Below, piece by piece: positions 54,177 to 62,110 of a DNA stretch of 64,000 nt; the first letter of the stretch is position 1; each line of letters begins with the position of its first letter. Both the position numbers and the translations under genes were made by a program. The notes under the pieces are model-generated. The model worked only from the letters and a program-made list of their open reading frames with translations, ran no database searches and was not told the DNA's origin. Origin of the DNA: Enterobacter sp. JBIWA008 (GTDB lineage Bacteria; Pseudomonadota; Gammaproteobacteria; Enterobacterales; Enterobacteriaceae); contig NZ_CP074149.1 in NCBI RefSeq assembly GCF_019968765.1, positions 2,170,001 to 2,234,000 on the forward strand, given 5' to 3'.

Positions 54177-54623
54177 ATGCACGAGAGTTTAAAAATGATA
54201 TCAGTCGCGCTGCCCCTCATTGCGCTTTTCATTCTGTTAAGCTTTTTTGTCAGACGCATTCGCCAGGCAAAACGCATCATTTCAGACTGTAACGGGATGA
54301 AAAAAATATCTGCCAACCCCTCAATATTTGGCGGGAATGCAGGTAAAACCTGGTTTTATGATGACCTGTTTTTATATGAAGTTAAAAAAAACGCCACCCG
54401 TAAGATTGCGCTGGCTAACATCATTAAAATCGGGCCGGGAAATACCGAAATAAATAGCAGACGGGTCTGGATTGTTATTTACCGTGATGGTGCTAATGAA
54501 AAGCAAGTACAGTTTTATAACAATCTCACCCTCTGGAATCACAACTTCACGGCTTTTCTGGCGGCGATAAAAAGTGCCAATCCTGACGCTGTCATTAAAG
54601 AACGCTCATTCCTCAATCTATGA
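54177..54623 (+). CDS. Unknown membrane-anchored protein
   Basis: A 148-residue protein that I do not recognise. It has one N-terminal membrane helix (about 8-25, VALPLIALFILLSFFV), a basic stop RRIRQAKR, then a soluble domain rich in beta strands (WFYDDLFLYEV, KIALANIIKIGPG, RVWIVIYRDG, KQVQFYNN) resembling bacterial PH-like domains; that comparison is only by pattern. The start could also be ATG 54195, which has GAGAG ahead; GAGGG directly touches the ATG at 54177. Base composition is AT-richer than the genes around it, suggesting acquisition. Confidence 0.65.
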   Translation: MHESLKMISVALPLIALFILLSFFVRRIRQAKRIISDCNGMKKISANPSIFGGNAGKTWFYDDLFLYEVKKNATRKIALANIIKIGPGNTEINSRRVWIVIYRDGANEKQVQFYNNLTLWNHNFTAFLAAIKSANPDAVIKERSFLNL

Positions 54624-54639
54624 AAAAGGACCGCAGATG

Positions 54640-54965
54640 CTTTGTGGACGCCGCACGTGGGCAGCGTCCATAGCATCAGGGTTAAGGGCTTACTCAACCG
54701 TTTGGGCCCGGCAGTGCGGCTTTGATCTCACCCCCCAGAATGGATTGATTTCGTTCCGGCCAACTACCTTAACTCCACGCATCCGGATGCCATCTTTGTG
54801 CAGAAGCGGGTGGTGGTGGTGGTGCAGCATAGCCCGAAAGGACGCCAGATTTTGCTGGGCGACATGCTGAAAACCATCACGGTAAATGGCACCGAAACGC
54901 GGAAACTGGCGGAGGATGAAATCCGCCATGTCCTGAAAGACCGTTTTGCGCTGACCGCCGCGTAA
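54640..54965 (+). pseudogene. Remnant of an arylamine N-acetyltransferase gene
   Basis: The frame from 54735 to the stop at 54963 encodes EWIDFVPANYLNSTHPDAIF, then KGRQILLGDMLKTITVNG and DEIRHVLKDRFALTAA. This is the C-terminal end of the NAT family (ANxxxSTHPxSxF, then GR-LL and LxxRF-L). There is no start in frame: TGA lies at 54723. The frame just upstream reads CGFDLTP; adding one C to the C6 run at 54731-54736 would join the two into FDLTPPEWIDF. So the fragment has a frameshift and lacks most of its N-terminal two-thirds, including the catalytic Cys. Confidence 0.65.
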
Positions 54966-55016
54966 AAACAGAAGGGGGCCTGTGTCCCCCGAACAGCAGG
55001 GAGGCGCTGCGAAAGA

Positions 55017-55364
55017 TTACTTCTTCTTATCCATCATCGCTTTTAAATCGGCAAACGGGTTAAACGTGGCGACGCCCACGTCTTTTTGCGCGTCTTCCCC
55101 GGCCACCACGGTGGTGCCGTACTGATCCGCCTCGGTGTATTTCGAATGCTCGTGATCGTGGCAAAACAGGCACAACAGCTCCCAGTTGCTGCCATCTTCC
55201 GGGTTGTTGGTATGGTCGTGATCGATATGGTGCACCGTGAGTTCGCGCAAATTGGAATAGACAAACTCGCGCGAGCAGCGTCCACACACCCATGGATAGA
55301 TTTTTAATGCTTTTTCGCGATAGCCACTTTCCAGCCGCGCGTAGTTTTTGGGGATCAAAGCCAT
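55017..55364 (-). CDS. yajD: HNH-domain protein YajD
   Basis: A 115-residue HNH nuclease-like protein, function unproven, nearly identical to E. coli YajD. Zinc ligands are in CGRCSREF and CLFCHDHEHSK, and the HNH core is VHHIDHDHTNNPEDGSNWELL. The ATG at 55364 has the E. coli start (MALIPKNYARLESGYREKAL). In E. coli yajD lies far away near tsx, so its place here beside a broken NAT gene shows gene movement. Confidence 0.94.
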   Translation of the reverse strand: MALIPKNYARLESGYREKALKIYPWVCGRCSREFVYSNLRELTVHHIDHDHTNNPEDGSNWELLCLFCHDHEHSKYTEADQYGTTVVAGEDAQKDVGVATFNPFADLKAMMDKKK

Positions 55365-55542
55365 TGCCGGTTTTACCTGCCATGAAAAGAGAGGGGAAGA
55401 TTATATCGCATTATGGGGCGGAATGACGAACCACGCTATTCAGTCAATTTATTTGATGCTTTCCGTTAAATAAACGGCATTTATTCTTACCGGGTAATGC
55501 GTAAAGTGGACAGAACGCAATGCATTATCAGGACACATGGTT

Positions 55543-56568
55543 ATGAAAAAGATCGGGTTTTTATCCTTTGGTCACTGGACGCCTTCACCCCAGTCCGGCA
55601 CGCGCTCGGCGGCAGATACGCTGCTGCAGTCCATCGATTTAGCCGTGGCGGCTGAAGAGCTGGGGGCAGACGGCGCGTATTTCCGCGTGCACCATTTTGC
55701 ACGACAGCTTAGCTCGCCGTTCCCTCTGCTGGCGGCAATTGGCGCAAAAACGAAAACCATCGAAATCGGTACCGGCGTGATTGACATGCGCTATGAAAAC
55801 CCGATGTACATGGCCGAGGATGCGGGCGCGGCGGACCTGATTTCCGGCGGTCGTTTGCAGCTTGGCATCAGCCGTGGCTCGCCGGAGCAGGTCATTGATG
55901 GCTGGCGCCATTTCGGCTATGTCCCGCAGGAAGGGGAAAACGAATCGGACATGGCGCGCCGTCATACCGAGGTGCTGCTTGAGGTACTGCGCGGCGAAGG
56001 GTTTGCAAAACCCAATCCACAGCCTATGTTTCCGAATCCGCCGGGGCTGCTGCGCCTGGAGCCTTATTCTGAAGGGCTGCGCGAGCGTATCTGGTGGGGC
56101 GCCGGTTCCAATGCGACGGCCGTATGGGCCGCAAAGCTGGGAATGAACCTGCAAAATTCAACCCTGAAGGACGATGAAACCGGCGAACCGTTCCATATTC
56201 AGCAGGCAAAACAGATCCGCGCGTACCGTCAGGCCTGGAAAGAGGCAGGGCATACGCGCCAGCCGCGGGTGTCTGTCAGCCGCAGCATTTTTGCGCTAAT
56301 GGACGACCGCGACCGGATGTATTTCGGTGCCAGCCGGAACGACAGCGATAGCGTGGGCTACCTTGATGAGAAAACGCGCGCGATCTTCGGGCGCAGCTAT
56401 GCGGCGGAGCCGGACAAGCTGATTGAACAGCTGAAAAAGGATGACGCGATTGCCGAAGCCGATACGTTATTACTGACCGTGCCGAACCAGCTCGGTGTGG
56501 ATTACAATGCGCACGTGATTGAGTCCATTCTCAAACATGTCGCACCGGCAATGGGCTGGCGCGAGTAG
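55543..56568 (+). CDS. LLM-class flavin-dependent oxidoreductase
   Basis: A bacterial luciferase-like flavin monooxygenase of 341 residues. The TIM-barrel core has the start KKIGFLSFGHW, AEELGADGAYFRVHHF, IEIGTGVIDMRYENP and GRLQLGISRGSPEQV, all typical of the LLM family. AGGA lies nine bases before ATG 55543; an ATG two codons upstream (55537) is also possible. The substrate is unknown. It converges with tqsA, a hairpin separating them. No flavin reductase gene is near. Confidence 0.85.
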   Translation: MKKIGFLSFGHWTPSPQSGTRSAADTLLQSIDLAVAAEELGADGAYFRVHHFARQLSSPFPLLAAIGAKTKTIEIGTGVIDMRYENPMYMAEDAGAADLISGGRLQLGISRGSPEQVIDGWRHFGYVPQEGENESDMARRHTEVLLEVLRGEGFAKPNPQPMFPNPPGLLRLEPYSEGLRERIWWGAGSNATAVWAAKLGMNLQNSTLKDDETGEPFHIQQAKQIRAYRQAWKEAGHTRQPRVSVSRSIFALMDDRDRMYFGASRNDSDSVGYLDEKTRAIFGRSYAAEPDKLIEQLKKDDAIAEADTLLLTVPNQLGVDYNAHVIESILKHVAPAMGWRE

Positions 56569-56635
56569 TCGACACACAGGGATAACGCGTGGCGTGATTC
56601 TCTATATGTAACTATCCGGGCGCTTATCGCGAAGA

Positions 56636-56660
56636 CAGGAGGGCCAATACGTCCCTCCTG
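56636..56660. terminator. Hairpin between the LLM gene and tqsA
   Basis: CAGGAGGG and CCCTCCTG pair perfectly around nine bases. It sits between convergent genes and has no long T-run. Confidence 0.5.
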
Positions 56661-56666
56661 CCAGCG

Positions 56667-57701
56667 CTATTTGTGGCTCATATCGCTTAGCAGCACGGCG
56701 ATGGTTTGCCCGCCCGCCGTCTGTTCCAGGCCAATCTTGACGATAATGGTCAGCGGGACGGAGAGCAGCATCCCAACGGGCCCGAGCAGCCAGCCCCAGA
56801 ATATCAGGGACAAAAAGACCACCAGCGTGGAGAGTCCCAGCCCTCGTCCCATCATGCGTGGCTCCAGAATGTTACCGAACACTAGGTTGATGACTAGATA
56901 GCCGGCCAGCAGGATCAGTGCGTCATAAAGCCCGCTGAAAACCAGCACCTGAAGAATAGGGGGGATCGCCGCCAGCACGGAGCCGATGTTGGGAATGTAG
57001 TTAAGCGCAAACGCCAGCAACCCCCAGACAAACGCAAAGCGTACGTCCAGCGCCAGAAGCATTCCCCAGACGACACCGCCCGTGACCAGGCTAATCGCCG
57101 TTTTCAGCACCAGATAGCGGGAGACGCTGTCCAGCGCGCGTTGGATCGCCCCCATTCCTTCCACCGGCCGGACCATCATCTGCTGGAGCTTTGCCGGCAG
57201 CTGCGGCACCTCCAGCAGCATAAACACCACCGTTAAAAACAGCAGGAAAATGGAGGTCATGGCATTGGAAAGCTGCGCCAGCAGGCTGGTGACGATCGTC
57301 ATGGCCGCATTGGGGTCGATATATTTCAGGAGTTCCTCAACCGAGACTTCGATACCCGCGCGCTGTAGCCAGGGCTCCAGCTGCAGCAGCGGGATTGCCA
57401 GCGAAGAGCGGTATTTTGGCAGCGTTCGCGCCAGTTCATTTAGCGAGGTACCCAGATAGGCTACCAGCAAGACCATCGCCACAATAATGATGCTGATAAG
57501 CAGCGTGATGGCCAGCACGCGCGGGATGCGTAGCCGCGTCATGCGCTGTACCAGCGGGTTAAGGATCACAGCAACAAACAGGGCCAGAATAAAGGGCACG
57601 ATAATGTCAGCGGCAAAACGAACGCCCGTCAGTATGATCACCAGCATGCCCAGCATGATGACAATTTTTAACCCGTTCAGGGTAATAATGGGTTTGGCCA
57701 T
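56667..57701 (-). CDS. tqsA: AI-2 exporter family transporter TqsA
   Basis: TqsA (YdgG) is an inner-membrane protein of the AI-2E family that affects export of the signal AI-2 and biofilm formation in E. coli. The product has 344 residues with about seven or eight membrane helices (e.g. [20 protein letters not shown] at the start). The family hallmark [18 protein letters not shown] is present near residue 240, as is [17 protein letters not shown]. In E. coli it is next to pntB; here about 19 kb separates them. Confidence 0.95.
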   Translation of the reverse strand: MAKPIITLNGLKIVIMLGMLVIILTGVRFAADIIVPFILALFVAVILNPLVQRMTRLRIPRVLAITLLISIIIVAMVLLVAYLGTSLNELARTLPKYRSSLAIPLLQLEPWLQRAGIEVSVEELLKYIDPNAAMTIVTSLLAQLSNAMTSIFLLFLTVVFMLLEVPQLPAKLQQMMVRPVEGMGAIQRALDSVSRYLVLKTAISLVTGGVVWGMLLALDVRFAFVWGLLAFALNYIPNIGSVLAAIPPILQVLVFSGLYDALILLAGYLVINLVFGNILEPRMMGRGLGLSTLVVFLSLIFWGWLLGPVGMLLSVPLTIIVKIGLEQTAGGQTIAVLLSDMSHK

Positions 57702-58122
57702 GGTGACTCCGAAATTTTCTTTATATTTATAATAATGTTGAAAGGCGTTGCAATAAACTAACCAAAATCAAACGGTATGGGTAAAGAATTGCAAAGTCTT
57801 TGAGTAAAATCTTAGCTTATGGTACAAATTTGGCGTGTTTAACTACCGAGGACAATTTTCATCCGCAAAGACGAGAAGCAACAACGCGGATAATTGTAAT
57901 TTTATGGACAATATGTTCAGGACGTACTCTTCAAACAATACCGCTGTATACTCCACTTCTTTCTGCCTGCTTTCTGGTGAACAACACTGGCGCACCGCAC
58001 TATAGACACTTCTTCTGCCTGAGCTGGCGCTAAGCGCTTAGCTATCTGATTTCAATTCGTATTTTTTGGTTTGCTGCACGCGGCAGGCCACGATGGATTA
58101 TATTCTCAAGCAGGAGAAAAAC
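57702..58122. other. Divergent region between tqsA and mdtJ
   Basis: About 420 AT-rich bases. A perfect 14 bp palindrome GCTAAGCGCTTAGC is at 58029-58042, about 80 bases before mdtJ. An ORF of 77 codons from a TTG at 57800 is open but has no ribosome site and no family features, so it is not called. E. coli mdtJI is controlled by spermidine and H-NS, which fits an AT-rich leader. Confidence 0.5.
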
Positions 58123-58485
58123 ATGTTTTACTGGATCCTATTAGCGCTGGCTATCATCGCTGAAATTACCGGCACGCTGTCTATGAAGTGGGCAAGCGTC
58201 AGCGATGGCAATACCGGTTTTATTTTGATGCTGGTGATGATTTCGCTTTCATATATTTTCCTCTCATTTGCAGTGAAAAAAATTGCGCTGGGCGTCGCGT
58301 ATGCCCTGTGGGAAGGGATCGGTATTTTGTTGATTACGCTGTTCAGCGTGCTGATATTTGACGAAACATTAACAACAATGAAGGTCGCCGGATTAACGAC
58401 GCTGGTCGCGGGTATTGTGCTGATTAAATCGGGTACCCGTAAACCTGGCAAACAGCAGAAGGTGCAGAACCATGCAACAGTTTGA
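58123..58485 (+). CDS. mdtJ: Spermidine export SMR subunit MdtJ
   Basis: MdtJ with MdtI forms a small multidrug resistance type spermidine exporter in the inner membrane. The ATG at 58123 follows AGGAG at ideal spacing and gives 120 residues with four helices; an in-frame ATG at 58093 has no ribosome site. The SMR core has the membrane Glu in [15 protein letters not shown] and the segment [21 protein letters not shown]. The end overlaps mdtI by 14 bases. Confidence 0.95.
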   Translation: MFYWILLALAIIAEITGTLSMKWASVSDGNTGFILMLVMISLSYIFLSFAVKKIALGVAYALWEGIGILLITLFSVLIFDETLTTMKVAGLTTLVAGIVLIKSGTRKPGKQQKVQNHATV

Positions 58486-58801
58486 GTGGGTTCATGCGGC
58501 CTGGCTGGGGCTGGCCATCGTGCTGGAGATTCTGGCGAACGTTCTGCTGAAATTCTCCGATGGTTTTCGCCGTAAGCTCTACGGCCTGATGTCGATTGCC
58601 GCAGTTCTGGGGGCGTTCAGCGCCTTGTCTCAGGCGGTAAAAGGGATCGATCTTTCGGTGGCCTATGCGCTGTGGGGCGGTTTTGGTATCGCCGCCACGC
58701 TGGCCGCAGGCTGGGTGCTCTTCGGCCAGCGCTTAAACAACAAGGGCTGGATGGGGCTCATCTTGCTGCTTGCCGGCATGATCATGATAAAACTCGCCTG
58801 A
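58472..58801 (+). CDS. mdtI: Spermidine export SMR subunit MdtI
   Basis: MdtI is the second SMR subunit, of 109 residues and four helices. The membrane Glu is in [17 protein letters not shown], and the family segment [26 protein letters not shown] follows. The overlap of 14 bases with mdtJ suggests coupled translation giving equal subunit amounts. It converges with ydgD. Confidence 0.95.
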   Translation: MQQFEWVHAAWLGLAIVLEILANVLLKFSDGFRRKLYGLMSIAAVLGAFSALSQAVKGIDLSVAYALWGGFGIAATLAAGWVLFGQRLNNKGWMGLILLLAGMIMIKLA

Positions 58802-58839
58802 TAACGTTGTGATCCTTAGTTTCAGGCCTTCGCGCTGGC

Positions 58840-59661
58840 TTACTGTGTAGCCAGCGCTTCCAGCTTGTCGCGAAAACCGGTTACGGACAAGGCCCGGTTA
58901 TCTGCGCGCCAGCGATCTTTCGCCGCCGGTGCAGAGCTCTGAACCCCGATCAACTGCCAGCCGCTGTCCGTTTTCAGCATCAGCGGTGAGCCACTGTCAC
59001 CCGGCAACGTATCGCATTGGTGCGAGAGTACGCTGGTTTGCGCCCAGCCCGTCACAATACAGTCAGTGTGCGTATAAAGCGTATCCAGATGGTCGACAGG
59101 ATAGCCGGACTGCGTCACTTTGCGGTCGGCGGCTTTCAGGGCGGCGGTGAGTGCGGCTTTGTCGCCGTCAAATAACGGCAGCGGCGTAATGCCGGAAGGG
59201 GGGTAGCGTAAAACGATCAGGCCAAAGTCCCATGAGGCAGCCGCCGGTGGCACTATCCAGCCGTCGCCATCAGGCTTCAGGCGTTTGCCGAGAGACGGAT
59301 CGACCCGGCCTTCAATGCCGTGAATTTCATAGCGCCAGGTTCCTTTTTGCGACACAAACCGCAAGGCCACCGCTTTATCAGGCTTGCCGTTAGGCGGCGT
59401 TAACAGACAGTGGCCTGCCGTCAGGGCAAGCTGAGGGGTGATCAACGTCGCAGTGCATAAGTTACCGCTGGCGGTTTCCAGTTGACCTATAGCATCCCAG
59501 GGGGCCTGGGTAGGATCGGAGACGCGCGTGCGATCGTCATGACCGAAAAAAAGCGTCTTTAGCTCTTTCGCGCTAATGGTGTCATCACCGCCATCATCCG
59601 CATGTGAGAATCCAGAAAAAAGAACAAACGTTCCCAGTAACAACACAACAGATTTACGCAT
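58840..59661 (-). CDS. ydgD: Secreted trypsin-like serine protease YdgD
   Basis: A periplasmic chymotrypsin-fold protease of 273 residues, with a signal peptide (about 1-21, ending FSHA). The triad is His84 (LTAGHC), Asp145 (ASWDFGLIV) and Ser223 (LPGDSGSPL). Further cysteines in [17 protein letters not shown] and SHQCDTL can form disulfides. Its substrate is unknown. Downstream of ydgU on the minus strand. Confidence 0.93.
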   Translation of the reverse strand: MRKSVVLLLGTFVLFSGFSHADDGGDDTISAKELKTLFFGHDDRTRVSDPTQAPWDAIGQLETASGNLCTATLITPQLALTAGHCLLTPPNGKPDKAVALRFVSQKGTWRYEIHGIEGRVDPSLGKRLKPDGDGWIVPPAAASWDFGLIVLRYPPSGITPLPLFDGDKAALTAALKAADRKVTQSGYPVDHLDTLYTHTDCIVTGWAQTSVLSHQCDTLPGDSGSPLMLKTDSGWQLIGVQSSAPAAKDRWRADNRALSVTGFRDKLEALATQ

Positions 59662-59763
59662 ATCACACTCTGGTGGGGGTAATTATGATTATTAAAAGTG
59701 AACCCTATGAAAATACTATAGACGGGACAGCGCTAAAGTGGGAGCAAAATCAGCGTGCTACAA

Positions 59764-59847
59764 TCAGGAAAGATAAAAATGGCTGGCGATGAGCGCGCAT
59801 AAAATAAGCAGGATCAGAATCAGCTCAAACCGATAGCGTCGCAGCAT
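59764..59847 (-). CDS. ydgU: Small membrane protein YdgU
   Basis: A 27-residue single-pass membrane protein. It begins MLRRYRFELILILLILCALI and ends with SHFYLS. This matches E. coli YdgU (also known as a small membrane protein gene next to asr). GGAGGG lies five bases before the ATG. It starts about 13 bases after the asr terminator and lies before ydgD, the same order as in E. coli. Confidence 0.88.
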   Translation of the reverse strand: MLRRYRFELILILLILCALIASHFYLS

Positions 59848-59860
59848 ACGCCCTCCGGAT

Positions 59861-59899
59861 AAAAAAACGGCGCGGAACCTTTTCCGGTTCAGCGCCGGT
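59861..59899 (-). terminator. Terminator of asr
   Basis: On the minus strand CGGCGCTGAACC pairs with GGTTCCGCGCCG (one bulged base), then seven T follow. Read-through past it would reach ydgU. Confidence 0.92.
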
Positions 59900-59906
59900 T
59901 TACCAA

Positions 59907-59924
59907 CGTGCCCCGAAGGGCACG
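59907..59924 (-). promoter_or_regulatory. UUCG tetraloop hairpin in the asr 3' region
   Basis: The minus strand reads CGTGCCC-TTCG-GGGCACG, a 7 bp stem closed by C(UUCG)G, the most stable RNA tetraloop. It lies between the asr stop and the terminator and may protect the mRNA end. Confidence 0.65.
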
Positions 59925-59939
59925 GTTAAGCTTGTACTC

Positions 59940-60404
59940 TTACGCAGCTGGCTGTGCAGCTGGTTTAGCAGCTTCGTGTTTTACTGCTTTTTTGTGGTGC
60001 TTTTTAGCAGCCTGAGCTTTCTGTTCTACAGCCGGTTTGGTCGCTTTTTTGTGATGCTTTTTAGCAGCCTGAGCTTTCTGCTCTACAGCGGGTTTAGCGG
60101 CTTTTTTGTGATGCTTTTTAGCAGCCTGCGCTTTCTGCTCTACAGCGGGTTTAGCGGCTTTTTTGTGGTGCTTTTTGGCAGCCTGCGCTTTCTGCTCGGT
60201 TGGTGCTGCGGTTGCAGGTGCAGCGGCTTCTTTTTTCGCTGCAGCTTTGTGATGTTTTTTATGGTGAACCGCTTTTGCTGGCGCAGCGGTGGTGGTTGCA
60301 GCAGGTGCGGCAGCCGGTGCAGTAGTTGCGGTAGTGTCAGCAGCAAATGCAGCAGAAGACAGACCCATAGCAGCGGCAACAACCAGAGCTAATACTTTAT
60401 TCAT
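59940..60404 (-). CDS. asr: Acid shock protein Asr
   Basis: Asr is a periplasmic basic, disordered protein induced by acid under RstAB in E. coli. The ATG at 60404 follows GAGGG at seven bases and gives 154 residues, longer than in E. coli (about 102). The signal peptide ([21 protein letters not shown]) is clear. The rest is Ala/Lys/His/Pro-rich, with four tandem copies of a 19-residue unit including [13 protein letters not shown] and KPAVE. An RstA box lies upstream. Confidence 0.93.
   Translation of the reverse strand: MNKVLALVVAAAMGLSSAAFAADTTATTAPAAAPAATTTAAPAKAVHHKKHHKAAAKKEAAAPATAAPTEQKAQAAKKHHKKAAKPAVEQKAQAAKKHHKKAAKPAVEQKAQAAKKHHKKATKPAVEQKAQAAKKHHKKAVKHEAAKPAAQPAA
59955..60190 (-). 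repeat. 57 bp tandem repeats in asr
   Basis: Four near-identical 57-base units (the last cut short) encode the 19-residue [13 protein letters not shown] repeat. DNA near-identity shows recent expansion. Confidence 0.85.
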
Positions 60405-60508
60405 TCTCATACCCTCGAATTTGGTTTTTCATTTAACCCCACTGCGGGGCCGTTGAAATAACTATATCCCTGTAAATTCGAGGTTTCCGTGAGTGATTGG
60501 TATCGGCG

Positions 60509-60522
60509 TGTAACGGAATGTA
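60509..60522 (-). promoter_or_regulatory. RstA box upstream of asr
   Basis: The minus strand reads TACATTCCGTTACA, matching TACATNTNGTTACA at all but one defined position. It lies about 105 bases before the asr start, as expected for RstA activation. Confidence 0.8.
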
Positions 60523-60525
60523 CAA

Positions 60526-60548
60526 CGCCGGGGTTGCCCCGGCGCGGC
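60526..60548 (-). terminator. Terminator of the M32 peptidase gene
   Basis: On the minus strand CGCCGGGG-CAA-CCCCGGCG is a perfect 8 bp stem followed by TTGT. It separates the peptidase gene from the asr promoter region. Confidence 0.7.
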
Positions 60549-60551
60549 GTA

Positions 60552-62036
60552 TTACAGGTAACGTGAGGTCAGATGTTCGCGGAAATAACGGATATTCAGA
60601 TCTTCACCCGTCGCCTGGGTGATTAATTGCGACGTGCTGAAGCGGCTACCGTGCTGCCAGATGTTCTGACGCAGCCACTCAAAGAGTGCGGAGAAATCAC
60701 CTTCAGCGATGGAGGCCTGCAGACCCGGCAGTGCGGTCCTGGCGGCATGGAACAGCTGCGCGGCGTACATAGCGCCAAGCGTGTATGACGGGAAGTAACC
60801 AAAACCGCCGTCGGTCCAGTGGATATCCTGCATACAGCCGTTGCGGTAGTTATCTTTGGTGGATAACCCGAGCCAGGCCTGCATTTTTTCGTCCCACAGG
60901 GCGGGAATATCGTCCACCTCAATCTCACCGTTGATCAGCGCCCGCTCAATCTCATAGCGCAGCACCACGTGTGCCGGGTAGCTCACTTCGTCCGCATCGA
61001 CGCGGATATAGCCAGGTTTCACGCGCTGGTTCCAGGCAATAAAGTTCTCTTCGCTAAACGCCGCCTGGCTGCCAAAGCGGGCGTGCACCGCAGGGAGGAG
61101 ATGCCTGAGGAAGGCTTCACTGCGTCCCAGCTGCATTTCAAAGAACAGGCTCTGTGACTCATGAATTGCGGTTGAGCGCGCCAGCGCTATCGGCTGTCCT
61201 GCCCACGCGCGCGGCAGGTTTTGTTCGTAGCGCGCGTGTCCGGTTTCGTGGATCACGCCAAACAGCGCGCTGAGTAGCTCATCTTCGTCATAGCGCGTGG
61301 TGATGCGCACGTCTTCCGGGACGCCGCCGCAGAAAGGGTGCGCGCTCACGTCCAGGCGACCGCCGTTAAAATCGAAGCCAAGCATCTTCATGGCTTCCAG
61401 GCCCAGCTCACGCTGGGCTGCCGTCGGGAAGGGGCCTTGCGGCGGAATAAACGACCGTTGAGCCTGTTTTTCCACGACGTTTGCCAGCAGGTCCGGTAGC
61501 CAGGACTTCATATCGCCGAACAGAACGTCCAGACGCGCGCTGGTCATGTCGGGTTCGAAAATATCCAGCAGCGCATCGTACGGCGTACAGCCTTTGGCTT
61601 CGGCCCGCAGGCAAGCCTCTTCGCGGCTGAGTTTGACCACCTCTTTCAGGTTGGCGGAAAAGCCCTGCCAGTCGTTAGCGGGGCGCTGGGTACGCCAGGC
61701 GTGTTCGCACTTGCTGCCTGCCAGGGATTTCGCTTCCACCAGCGATTCCGGCAGCAGGGTAGCCTGCTGGTAGTGGCGCGTCATTTCGCGCAGGTTGGCC
61801 TGTTCAACATCATTCAGATCTTCACCTGCCGCCGCCGCTAACAGGTCGCCGACTTTTTTATCGGTCAGGATCTGGTGTTGCAGGACGCTCATCTCCGCGA
61901 GTGCTTCACCGCGCGCGGCGCTACCGCCCGGCGGCATCATCGTGAACATATCCCAGCTGGCGATGGAGGAGAGGTGGGAGAAGCGGGAGAGACGCTGGAA
62001 GATGCGGGTGAGCTGTTGGTAGTTATTGTTTTTCAT
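60552..62036 (-). CDS. M32 family metallo-carboxypeptidase
   Basis: A cytoplasmic carboxypeptidase Taq-type enzyme of 494 residues. The zinc motif HETGH is at 263-267 (VIHETGHARYEQNL), and the third ligand is likely Glu293 in AIHESQS. Other M32 motifs are SAHPFCGGVPEDVRITTRY and the RVDADEVSYPAHVVLRYEIE block. It removes C-terminal residues from peptides in studied members. It lies between ynfM and asr; no such gene is there in E. coli K-12, so this may be a lineage-specific gain or an E. coli loss. Confidence 0.93.
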   Translation of the reverse strand: MKNNNYQQLTRIFQRLSRFSHLSSIASWDMFTMMPPGGSAARGEALAEMSVLQHQILTDKKVGDLLAAAAGEDLNDVEQANLREMTRHYQQATLLPESLVEAKSLAGSKCEHAWRTQRPANDWQGFSANLKEVVKLSREEACLRAEAKGCTPYDALLDIFEPDMTSARLDVLFGDMKSWLPDLLANVVEKQAQRSFIPPQGPFPTAAQRELGLEAMKMLGFDFNGGRLDVSAHPFCGGVPEDVRITTRYDEDELLSALFGVIHETGHARYEQNLPRAWAGQPIALARSTAIHESQSLFFEMQLGRSEAFLRHLLPAVHARFGSQAAFSEENFIAWNQRVKPGYIRVDADEVSYPAHVVLRYEIERALINGEIEVDDIPALWDEKMQAWLGLSTKDNYRNGCMQDIHWTDGGFGYFPSYTLGAMYAAQLFHAARTALPGLQASIAEGDFSALFEWLRQNIWQHGSRFSTSQLITQATGEDLNIRYFREHLTSRYL

Positions 62037-62110
62037 GAAGTCCTCGTGTCTGAATCAGCCGATGACAAAAATTAGCATCGGCTTGATTTAAACACGAAGG
62101 CGCTGGAATG

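Noticed and set aside
54574..54870. 98-codon ORF over the NAT remnant
   Set aside because: It reads the wrong frame for the NAT-like part; only a few residues (CGFDLTP) agree before the frameshift.
57800..58033. 77-codon ORF before mdtJ
   Set aside because: Starts at TTG without a ribosome site, composition not protein-like, no family match by eye.
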